Source: Lineus longissimus
Taxonomy: Eukaryota; Nemertea; Pilidiophora; Heteronemertea; Lineidae
NCBI RefSeq assembly: GCF_910592395.1
Contig: NC_088323.1
Coordinates: forward strand, 4,154,001 to 4,218,000
Length of the DNA: 64,000 nt
Direction of reading: 5' to 3'
In this document: positions 23,220 to 33,548 of the stretch, piece after piece
How the letters are laid out: every line of letters starts with the position of its first letter
Position numbering within the stretch: position 1 is the first letter of the stretch
Notes under the pieces: model-generated
The model's database searches: none
What the model saw: the letters and a program-made list of their open reading frames with translations, nothing else
Told to the model about the DNA's origin: nothing
Program-made: the position numbers and the translations under genes

Positions 23220-24534
23220 GGTTGATCACCTGGCTGACCTGCAGGCTGCATGAAAGACACATTTTAATGAACTCTCAATAACATCATGTTGGATGAATCA
23301 CATGCAGTGCTTTGACTGAGCTCATGATCATGTCATCAGTCAGGATCATGATGATTGATCACGTAGGCTACTTGATGATCGTCAGTATCACTACACTATC
23401 TGCAGTCACTGACACTGGACATGCTGACGCTGGTCTGGTCATCAGGCTAACCAGGCAATGAGGGCATAGGCAATAAAGGGCGATAGCCTAAGCCTAAAGC
23501 CAAACTCTCAAAACAGAAGGTAGGCCTACACTACCACTCACATGATCGTGTAACATAGGCTACCACTTAGGGCCTAGGCTACCGGGCTAGAGGCCTAGGG
23601 GTAGGCCTACAATTTCTTAATCTTACAAAAAAAACAACCATTCCGTACAAAAAGAATCATTCCGTAAATACTCACACTGTCTTTTTGCTTTGTTTACATT
23701 CTCTTCATTATTTTTCTCGAATATCAACAAAGCTGACAAAATACTATAGGCCTAGTCTCAATGGACAATGATGGATGGAATGAATAGCAGGGACAGGGAG
23801 ATTTTCAGCCATGTTGTTTACATCCAATCAGTCACTAAGCAATGTATCACAGAAATTCCCCATTTCGTTTATCAAAACAACGCCGAATTCGTCCTAAATT
23901 TTAATCATCATGATGTGTCATGTCAAATCACATCGAAAAAGGAATATATGCTGTATGCTGGTGTTTTATTTGGAGAAAAATTATTTGTTGTTAAAATTCG
24001 TTCCTCTCATCCCTTTTGCTACACGAAAACTAACATCATGTGATCAAAACAGGGAGTATTTATTATTTAGCTGCACGCAATCTGCCCATATATAAGGATA
24101 GGAATTACCTTGTCTTTATTTACTGTATATTTAAAAAAACTATATGTTAGTACCATTACATAGAATAAGAAAGTAAAAATGAGGCTTCTGATTGAAATAA
24201 TTTTTGCAGGTTTAAAAAGATAATGACTACTCACATCATGTGACCCATCATTTGGCCATAAATAACAATTACTTCCTGCTTGTTGCCTTTTCCTCGCAAA
24301 TGTAACCTCATTTCACTCAAATGACCCAGTGGCTCTTGACATAAACTCACACGCTATCTACAAACTCAAGACTACTGAGCTTAAAGTAAGTTGTTAGTCT
24401 CTTGAAAACAGAGAACGGAGTGCTCACTCAGTCCTAATCACACCGGCCTTTTTTTGTTTTCAGTTTTTATTTTCTAATGTCGGATGATGGTTACATAACT
24501 CATTTATTGACATTTTACTTGTTGTCAGCAATTT

Positions 24535-24664
24535 GGCCTAACCACGGGCTATTGAGTTTTAAAGTTTAAATATACAGACAATAGTTTAATTATACTGACA
24601 ATGTCATAATTAAACTGCATGTCTGTATATTTAAACTTTAAAACTCAATAGCCCGTGGCCTAAC
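24535..24664. mobile_element. Fold-back (MITE-like) element, ~117-bp near-perfect hairpin
   Basis: Arms 24542-24580 and 24620-24658 are perfect 39-base reverse complements starting CCACGGGCTATTGAG. The complementarity continues inward (GTTTAATTAT/ATAATTAAAC) to a loop of about a dozen bases. GGCCTAAC occurs at both edges (24535-24542 and 24657-24664), as expected for a 7-8-bp target-site duplication of a hAT-type element. No coding sequence. Confidence 0.72.
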
Positions 24665-24859
24665 TACAGAATAGCCGGTGTGCAAGGGATAGTAGTCCTA
24701 GGGCTGATAGTGATAGTCCGTGTAACAATAGCCTGCATTGCTAAATGTTTTGGTTAGGGTTAGCGGTACAATAGATCATGCTGCTTAACTGGTCAAATAC
24801 AATGCTACCGGACTATGACTCCAGGGGGACTATATCCGCTGTCACAGGGACAGTAGTAG

Positions 24860-24909
24860 CTCTGTACATTATGTACACTCTGTCCCTCTGTACATTATGT
24901 ACACATTCC
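24860..24909. repeat. 26-bp tandem duplication
   Basis: Two copies of a unit beginning CTCTGTACATTATGTACAC (24860-24885 and 24886-24909). The core TGTACATTATGTACA is itself an imperfect palindrome. Confidence 0.7.
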
Positions 24910-25206
24910 TATCATTTAGCATAGAGTGTCCCGAGTATTCTGCAGTTGCTCCAGCAATTTTATCAAAATTGGAATTTTTTGTGAATCAAATTTGTTTGTT
25001 GTTTGGCCTAAAGTTATGAAGTGACGAGGCCCTGATGCCAGGCCCAGTCGATTGTGAGCGGGTCATTGTCCTGCTGTAATTCACCTATTGACCCTCTTCA
25101 GACGGATGTTGCCGCATAAATGCCAATTTAATTCGACAAACTTTCTGGGACACACTCAGACACTGTATGGTAAAATTCCTTATGATAATTTTTGATTGCA
25201 GGTCAC

Positions 25207-28200
25207 ATGAAAATGTGGGGTTTATTCCTGACCACGATTCTACTTGTGATTGGGGCACAGGCAGGACCCCTATATTTCCAACCTCATGACTTCTCTCCAG
25301 ACAAATACTCCAAAGAGATTGTCAACTCTGGCCAGCCCTTGGATAAAACTCTCTGTCCTGGTGGAAGATTGTCCTGCCCTAACAGTAACACATGCTGTAA
25401 ACTTGCATCAGGAGAATGGGGATGCTGTCCTATGAGGGGGGTAAGTATACATGAAGTTCTCCATGGATCCATGGGGATGCTGTTCTGTGACATGAAATCT
25501 TGCATGAATCAATGGGGATGCTGTCGTATGAGGGGTGTAAGTACATGAATTCTAGCATGGATGCTCACATGCCACAAATGCTATGAAGATGGTGCAGTTT
25601 TTCCTAAAAGACTCTTTTATTCATGGCCTGTTTTGCAGGGTGTCTGTTGTCCTGATGGAGTGCATTGTTGTCCTCATGGTTTCAAATGTGAGGAGAAGGC
25701 CGGAAAATGCCAGAAAGGTTACGAAGTCTTCTCATTCTTGGAGAAAATTTTGGCCCATCCAGTAGAAAGAGCGAGTCAGATTCAGAGGAAATTGTAATGA
25801 TGCAAAAAACAAAATCTTTGTTTCAGAGTGTGATTTGCCCTGATAATGAATCCGAATGCCCTGATGGCTATACTTGTTGTAGATTGGATGGGGATGACAA
25901 GTATGGATGTTGTCCTCTTCCCATGGCCGTCTGCTGCAGTGATGGCACCCATTGCTGTCCGTCTGGTTATACTTGTGATGTTTCTGCTGGAACCTGCACC
26001 AAAGGACACATTATGCTCCCATGGGTTAAGAAGGTTAAGGCCGTTGTAAAGAGTGTTATTTGCCCCGATGGACAATCTGAATGCCCCTCTGGAAACACAT
26101 GCTGCAAGCTCTCCTCTGGACAGTACGGTTGTTGCCCACTCCAAAGGGCAGTCTGCTGCAGTGACGGCACCCATTGTTGCCCCGCAGGATATACATGTGA
26201 TGTCTCTTCTGGAACGTGCAGTAAAGGAGCTGAGAAAATTGCCTGGTTAGAAAAGGCAATGGCTACAGTAAAGAATGTGGTATGCCCCGATGGACAGTCT
26301 GAATGCCCCACTGGAAACACATGCTGCAAGCTCTCCTCTGGACAGTACGGTTGTTGCCCACTCCCCAAGGCAGTCTGCTGCAGTGATGGCACCCATTGTT
26401 GCCCCTCAGGATATACATGTGATGTCTCTTCTGGAACTTGCAGTAAAGGAGCCGAGAAAATTGCCTGGTTAAAAAAGGCAATGGCTACAGTAAAGAATGT
26501 GGTATGCCCCGATGGACAGTCTGAATGCCCAACTGGCAGTACATGTTGTCATCTTAATAATGGACAGTACGGTTGTTGCCCATTCCCCAAGGCAGTCTGC
26601 TGCAGTGATGGCACCCATTGTTGCCCCTCAGGATATACATGTGATGTCTCTTCTGGAACTTGCAGTAAAGGAGCTGAGAAAATTGTGTTGATCAAGAAAG
26701 TGTCAGATACCGTTAAATTGGTAATCTGTCCTGATGGACAGTCTGAATGCCCCGATGGAAACACATGCTGCAAGCTCTCCTCTGGACAGTATGGTTGTTG
26801 CCCACTCCCCAAGGCAGTCTGCTGCAGTGATGGCACCCATTGTTGCCCCTCAGGATATACATGTGTTGTCTCTTCTGGAACGTGCAGTAAAGGCGCTGAG
26901 AAAATTGCCTGGTTAAAAAAGGCAATTGCTACAGTAAAGAATGTGGTATGCCCTGATGGACAGTCTGAATGCCCCTCTGGAAACACATGCTGCAAGCTCT
27001 CCTCTGGACAGTACGGTTGTTGCCCACTCCCCAAGGCAGTCTGCTGCAGTGATGGCACCCATTGTTGCCCCTCAGGATATACATGTGATGTCTCTTCTGG
27101 AACTTGCAGTAAAGGAGCTGAGAAAATTGCCTGGTTGAAAAAGACAATGGCTACAGTAAAGAATGTGGTATGCCCCGATGGACAGTCTGAATGCCCCTCT
27201 GGAAACACATGCTGCAAGCTCTCCTCTGGACAGTACGGTTGTTGCCCACTCCCAAGGGCAGTCTGCTGCAGTGATGGCACCCATTGTTGCCCCTCAGGAT
27301 ATACATGTGATGTCTCTTCTGGAACTTGCAGTAAAGGAGCTGAGAAAATTGCCTGGTTGAAAAAGACAATGGCTACAGTAAAGAATGTGGTATGCCCCGA
27401 TGGACAGTCTGAATGCCCCTCTGGAAACACATGCTGCAAGCTCTCCTCTGGACAGTACGGTTGTTGCCCACTCCCCAAGGCAGTCTGCTGCAGTGACGGC
27501 ACCCATTGTTGCCCCTCAGGATATACATGTGATGTCTCTTCTGGAGCGTGCAGTAAAGGCGCTGAGAAAATTGCCTGGTTGAAAAAGACAATGGCTACAG
27601 TAAAGAATGTGGTATGCCCCGATGGACAGTCTGAATGCCCCTCTGGAAACACATGCTGCAAGCTCTCCTCTGGACAGTACGGTTGTTGCCCACTCCCCAA
27701 GGCAGTCTGCTGCAGTGATGGCACCCATTGTTGCCCCTCAGGATATACATGTGATGTCTCTTCTGGAGCGTGCAGTAAAGGAGCTGAGAAAATTGCCTGG
27801 TTGCAGAAGAAGCCGGCTGTGGTGAAAGTGAAAGAGGTTGTCTGCCCTGATCAGCAGTCTGAATGCCCTGATGGAAGCACATGCTGCAAGCTCTCCTCTG
27901 GAGAATACGGGTGCTGTCCTCTTCCGAATGCGGTCTGTTGTAGTGATGGTGTCCACTGTTGTCCAAATGGTTATACCTGCGACTCATCAGCTGGGACCTG
28001 TGCCAAGGGAGCAATACTGATCTCATGGATGAAGAAGACTGTCGCCAAAGTCGCCCTGCCGCCAAGAATCACTTGTCCAGATGAGAGGTGGTCCTGTGGC
28101 GATGGTACGACATGCTGCAAGATGAGCGATGGTGGTTATGGATGTTGCCCTGTGATAAATGTAAGTACTTGCCTGGCTTTGTATACTGTGTCCCACCGAA

Positions 28201-30826
28201 TTTTTGCGTCTTTTTTTTTCTGTGAGATTTTATGCTACACCTTGAACCTTTAAAAAGATTTTATCCCACATCTTGAACCTTTAAAAATTATTTCGTAATT
28301 TTGTTTTCGGATATAAAAAGAAATCTTTATTCTTCTTATTTTTAGGCAGTTTGCTGTGATGATCATATCCACTGCTGTCCCCACCATACTACATGTGACA
28401 CCAAACTCGAAAGATGTGTGGCCGGTGATGGGTCATCGCAACCATGGTCGAAGAAAGCAAAGGCAGAAAATGCCATGTCCGCAGCTCCTGCTGCTGAAGG
28501 AAATGTGATGTGTCCAGATGGTATATCATATTGCCTGAGTGGGCAAACATGTTGTAAAACTGCCATGGGGCGTTGGGCTTGTTGTCCCCTCCCGAAGGTA
28601 TTTATCAAATTTATCAAATTCTTAACGAATGAAGTCCTCACTGATTCATTGCTATGGCTGAAGAGGTTGATACTTCATGGCCATTGCTCCTTTATGGACA
28701 TTGAATCATCACTGTAGACCTGGGTAGGGGGGGGGCACTCTGTATCTGAGTAACCAAGAGTGACGGGTCTTGAAGTATGCAGTAAGGAAGGTTCCATTGT
28801 ATTTTCCAGGCTGTGTGTTGCTCTGATCATATCCACTGCTGCCCCAATGGTTACTCTTGCAACTCTGGCCAATGTAACAGGGGCATGCTGGAGATGCCGT
28901 TGATGAAGAAGGTCAAAGCGGTGCTCCGCAAAGATCACGATTGTGGCGGCAATATCACCTGCATCCAGGAGAATACTTGCTGCATGATGAAGACAGGTGC
29001 AATGGGATGCTGTCCAATACCAAACGTAAGTAGCCAATCATGATAAAATTGTGTGGCGAATATCCTCCTAAGAAATTGTATTATGCTTAACAAACCTGTA
29101 TCTTACAGGAAGAATAGATAAAGATGAAGAATATGCACTGCCTGTTCCATGTGTGGAGGCTGTTTCCTGCCCGTATTTGGCATTTGTGTATACATATACA
29201 TTGTTACATTTCCTGCAGGCTGTTTGTTGCCAAGATGGCCTCCACTGTTGTCCATCCGGTATGATGTGTGGGAAAGGTGACAAAAAATGTGTCAAGAAAG
29301 ATGGAGCCGTTGATGAGTCATTCCCCCTAAAAAATAAACACGACCGTAAGTAAACAATTTGAATTTAATATTAGCATATTTCTTGGGGGATATTGTGATT
29401 TCTGAAAAATCACTGGATCCAACTTGTCTTTGATTGACAGCCCTGGTAAAGGTGTTTCCAAAAGTCTTCAGTTGTTAGAAGTTAGAAGTAAAACTGAAAG
29501 GTCTGTTCTACAAATTATCTCCTGTAAGCGGCCGCAACAAAGTTTACTATGCTGTCTTTGCTCAAAAACTTGCCATCAGTTTAGGTAAAGAACGATTAGA
29601 TTATGCCGTGGTGGCACCAAGTGTTCTGTTGTGTAGAAGGTATGGTAGAATGGGCCTCAGGCCTCAGATTCAGAAATATCCTGGCTAGATCCCTCGCACG
29701 CCTTGTCATAACGTTCCGAACTTGGTCAGTTTGGGAGATGTCTGTTTTGAATCTCTGCTCAGAGTCTGCAGTGTGGAAAGACTTTTAGAAAGCTTCAATT
29801 CATTAATGTCTCCTCTTTTAAAAGATCAGAAAGCATTGTCCAAGCAAATATGTAGTCCGTACTCCGTTTGTGATGATGATCAAACCTGCTGTAAAAGCGG
29901 TCATGAGTGGAAATGTTGTAATCACAGAAATGTAAGTCATGGGCTTCATGTTTCGTCTGGTACTGAAAGGCCTAGTACCTCTGTTAAAATATAGAGAATT
30001 CCATGTTTTCTTGTTCATGTAGGCATAATGAAGCAAATGTTAACCACTCATGCTCAAGCTGTAACAGATGTACTGTGCCTTTGACTTTAACCAGAAGATG
30101 CTTATGTGGATCAGCACTTGGCTAACATATTCAGAAAGAAGTTATAAATATGTTTGTACCTGTAAGTTCTGAGATACACCTCAACAAGTTGGCCTACCCT
30201 GCGCAAACTTATCTGCTTTTTTAACCCTGAGCTTATTCAGTGCTCCAGCTTGTAATTCTGGAGCTCTAAGAATTCTGGTTCCATGCCAGACATTGCAGCT
30301 GTCTTAGACTTACCTTTCACCGTTCGAGCTGTAAGTGCTTTGCCAACCACCCCACACTACACCACCCCCCCTCCATCAAAAAAAGCCACACCCCACTTAT
30401 GCCTGCATCCCTTCAACAAACAAGAAGTTGCTACTGTCCAAAACAAATCTAGCCAGTACAAAGCATTTGAGTAAGAAGGATGATATTCCTACAATACATT
30501 TACTAGTGACTTCGTGAGGTGGATACATTATTGTGCTTTCTATGTAACACAACTAGTGCCAGCACCAAGCCCCATTGTACTATTCAGTGGTAACTATCGA
30601 CTGGTTTATTTCTTACATGTCTCTGCCATTCAATCAATTAACATGGTTGAATTATTGAAATGCTATCAGTTGTGCCTTGAAACATTGGCTTTACATGGCA
30701 TTTCACATATCAAATATCTTTATCTTTCAGGCGACATGCTGTAGAGATGGAAGACACTGCTGTCCAGAAGGTTCCATCTGCAGTCATGGTGGACATTGCA
30801 CCAAGAGACACATCCTCCTCCCATGA
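25207..30826 (+). CDS. GRN: GRN-B: progranulin paralogue with 15 granulin modules
   Basis: A secreted progranulin. Coding exons are 25207-25440, 25639-25761, 25827-28160, 28346-28597, 28810-29025, 29219-29345, 29825-29931 and 30731-30826: 3,489 nt, about 1,162 residues. Residues 1-19 form a signal peptide (MKMWGLFLTTILLVIGAQA) followed by GPLYFQPH, as in GRN-A. Module 1 is split by intron 1. Modules 2-11 and half of 12 fill the long third exon. Modules 12, 13, 14 and 15 are each cut by an intron after CCP-x-x-N/K, the ancestral mid-granulin position. Introns are phase 0 except the one after 29345 (phase 1). The join 25761/25827 assumes a 65-base intron, without which the frame breaks. Modules 13-15 are divergent; 14 and 15 have shortened N-terminal halves. 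The C-terminus is HILLP. ATG 25207 is chosen because it heads the signal peptide five bases after an acceptor. Confidence 0.9.
25410..25545 (+). repeat. Duplicated exon end and splice donor of GRN-B exon 1
   Basis: The exon end ATGGGGATGCTGTCCTATG... with donor GTAAGTATA (25416-25449) recurs 95 bases downstream as ATGGGGATGCTGTCGTATG... with donor GTAAGTAC at about 25540. A middle, more diverged copy of ATGGGGATGCTGTTC lies at 25470-25484. Two good donors are therefore available for the same exon. Confidence 0.6.
26053..27828 (+). repeat. 222-bp granulin tandem array in GRN-B
   Basis: Eight near-identical 74-residue modules (QSEC type, linker GAEKIAWLKK) at a 222-base period, with near-identity at silent sites in copies from about 26941 on. 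The unit differs in length and linker from the 231-bp GRN-A unit, so the two arrays grew separately. Confidence 0.88.
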
Positions 30827-32042
30827 CTACAGACCAGACAGATACCTTGATTTCTTCTTGAACAAATAGGTTGCCTCAAAAAATTATAATTCACTTGATT
30901 GATTCTCCATTGAAGACGAGTAGTTTTTGCACAGTGGCCCAATAGGACAGTGACATTCACTTCTTAAGTCGATTGTAGTAGTATAATCTCATATCACAAC
31001 CATGACAGCACTGCTGGGTAGATCTCTGAAAATTCAACCAGGTGAATGATAATTTGGACAGTTTGTACTTGATAACTCTGGATATTTGCAAAAAATTGTA
31101 ACAATTTTCACTCCAGGTCGGGCTTTTTGTAAACGTGCTATCAAAATATACAATTGTATGTGCTACCGGTATTTATATTTTAACGGCTTTTTGTGAAGAG
31201 TTTAGATACAAAATTTGCTAAAACCATTCTGGAAAAAATGACATTATTGTGGCAAGGTGTAGGTAATCGTACTTCTGATCTAAATACTAATTAGTCCCGT
31301 CCAAATCTCGAAAATCCCAAAGTAAATCATGTGAAAATGTCAAGATGTGTTTACCCGAGTGACCATTGCATCACAATGTGATTCAGGATCCTACGTCATA
31401 TACAAAATATCAAGAGGTGGAGTATATTGAAAACAATTGGTGCCAGGATACCTTTTCATTTGTAACCCACCACGACAAAATCAGTCGCATATCGCGCAGA
31501 AGATGAGCCTTAAATGACACCAGGACATAATAGAAGAAATTGATGTCCTCGGATGTCACAAAAGGCAAACAACAGTGAAATGAACAACCAGTCCGTCTCA
31601 CACTGTCGAGCTCTGAGCGACATGCGACTTGTTTCTCCTTATCTATATTTCTGCTTAGATTGTGTTATTCAACACCAGATGGCGAAACTTCTTCACTTGT
31701 AGCTTAATTACTTATCTGCAGTTGCCCTATAGCGAACACTGCAGTGAAGTTGATATACATTCCATGCCAAAGTTTGCCGATCGCAACTGAAATAAATGCT
31801 TTTGTAATCCAATTGGTATATATATGGATAAGATTTAAAGGACGTGTGGAGAGAGGAGGATGTACTGCCACTCATGACTACTATAGTAGTTGCAAGTCTA
31901 GATACATCCCGGGTTTTGAGCCAATCAAGATATTTTCAGTAACAATCATTGGGCAATTGCAATTCCATTCATATGCAGTTTCAGTGTGAAACATGCAGAT
32001 AGGTTTTTAAAAATCATTAAAAAAACCATGTGTGTCAAATTT

Positions 32043-32181
32043 GGTGGACATATGGGCCCCAATAACGGTAGACATATGGGCCCCAATAATGGTAGACATA
32101 TGGGCCCCAATAATGGTAGACATATGGGCCCCAATAATGGTAGACATATGGGCCCCAATATGGCAGACATATGGGCCCCAA
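32043..32181. repeat. 24-bp minisatellite, ~5.9 copies
   Basis: The unit is GGTAGACATATGGGCCCCAA plus TAAT (24 bases), nearly identical across copies at 32043, 32067, 32091, 32115, 32139 and about 32162. Each unit contains the palindromes CATATG and GGGCCC. The period is a multiple of three, so it mimics short ORFs on both strands, but it lies outside any gene frame. Confidence 0.92.
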
Positions 32182-32586
32182 GACAATGTTCAAATCTATA
32201 CTATAGGGTTCTATCAGAGTATATGCGCAGTGATCACTCAACATTTTGTGCAAACTTGCTGATGCTGTGTATCTGTTGCTCTCTAAAAATCATGAGTGGT
32301 GGCCCCAGTATAGTGAACCCTCGACTCCTTCTTTAAGAACGAAAATCTCATTTACCACATACTTAATCAGAACTGTACATGTACGTTTTTATAAAGCTTG
32401 AGTTTTTGTAAAATTAGCACAGGGAAGATGAGTCATAATGGAGAGATGGGGGTATATATTTCATTAACTAGGATTTCATGCAAATTGTTTGATTGTTGTT
32501 TTGCCGTGGACTTGCACAGGCACTGTTCGGACTTACTTTGTATTATGACGCACTCCTCTGTGGCTATGGTAATTATGTATTTTCAA

Positions 32587-32592
32587 AATAAA
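32587..32592 (+). promoter_or_regulatory. Candidate poly(A) signal of GRN-B
   Basis: AATAAA followed within 20 bases by TTTGTGTGTGGTGTTG, a classic GU-rich downstream element. Confidence 0.5.
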
Positions 32593-33253
32593 TAACTTTC
32601 AATTAATTTGTGTGTGGTGTTGTATTTGCGACCGTGCAGACCCTTTTGTTCCAGCCGGCCTCTCTATGACTAAAGATCTCCACAAGGCTAGAATGTGCGT
32701 CAAGCCAGATTGTGACTTTGTCCTCTCTATGGTGGCTAACCAGACTTGGCTTATGAGACACTCTTTACCCATAGTCTCCCTTCTAGAGCTCGTCCCGGTC
32801 GTGAGTGCAATGGGCCTTTGTCGTAAAAGACTGTCTATGTCAGAATACAAACCACAGTTTGTCCAAATGATCAACAAACCACGGCCATGAAGAGATCGCA
32901 CTGATCAAAGTAATCCATGGTTTCAGGCATGAATATCGTCCTCATTTTGATAGGGCTTTTCATTCCGATAGCATGATACAGTGTGTCTTATTCATTGCCA
33001 AATCTCACCATTGTCTAAAGAGCGCATCCCTTGGTACATGGCAATGAGCCGAAACATTCGACGTTGAGAGACCCGTTCGAATGACTTGAAGGTTACCATC
33101 GCAACCTATCGGTCTCCGCAAACAGAAAGAAGGTCGGTCACAACCTTCTCGGCTGCCGTATATAGACTTCTATTGGTTCTCGTCCCCTCTCTAATTGGAA
33201 AATGTCATTACAACAACATTGATTGAACTGTTTGATTTGGCTCGAGTTCCTTT

Positions 33254-33548
33254 GTAACCCGTAGCAGGAGTTACGGAGCTGACTTGGATGCCTTTGATAT
33301 TGCACTTGAACGTAAGCAATGCGTGGAAGGTGCAATGGAGTATACAGTTATGGTTGAATTCGCCAGGACACCGCAGAAAATGGACTTCTTTTCAGTGATG
33401 AGAAGAACAGTTTCGTTCGTGAATCCGGCATCTTCATCATAAACTTATTCCTTATAATTGGTAATGACTCGTAACAGGACTTACGGAGCCGACCTTGATG
33501 CCTTTTAAAATATTCCATTGGAACATAGGCAAGGGGTTGGAAACATTG
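33254..33548. repeat. Diverged direct repeat, two ~88-bp copies
   Basis: 33254-33341 and 33461-33548 share GGA(G/C)TTACGGAGC(T/C)GAC and further matching sequence in the same order. The spacing is 207 bases. Both copies are interrupted on all frames. Confidence 0.55.

Larger units (their letters stand above)
23220..25206. other. Intergenic region between divergent ZSWIM2 and GRN-B
   Basis: Holds both promoters, which I cannot place precisely, the fold-back element at 24535-24664 and a 26-bp tandem duplication at 24860-24909. A donor-like AAA|GTAAGT at 24383-24391 could end a GRN-B leader exon. No coding exon seen. Confidence 0.45.
30827..32592 (+). other. Probable long 3' UTR of GRN-B
   Basis: No coding exon after the stop at 30824-30826. 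The first convincing poly(A) signal is at 32587-32592. If that is the true end, the UTR is about 1.77 kb and contains the 24-bp minisatellite. Confidence 0.4.

Noticed and set aside
26549-27724. A 391-codon open frame on the minus strand across the GRN-B array
   Set aside because: The 222-base unit is a multiple of three, so a stop-free stretch in one antisense frame repeats for the whole array. The product is a 74-residue echo without family resemblance.
31986-32336. Open frames encoding repeats of GPNNGRHM or GPICLPLL
   Set aside because: They are translations of the 24-bp minisatellite (period divisible by three), with no start context or splice support.
32612-32901. Opposed ~95-codon open frames after the GRN-B poly(A) signal
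   Set aside because: Neither strand resembles a known family; no splice sites or conserved motif. Length is within chance expectation.
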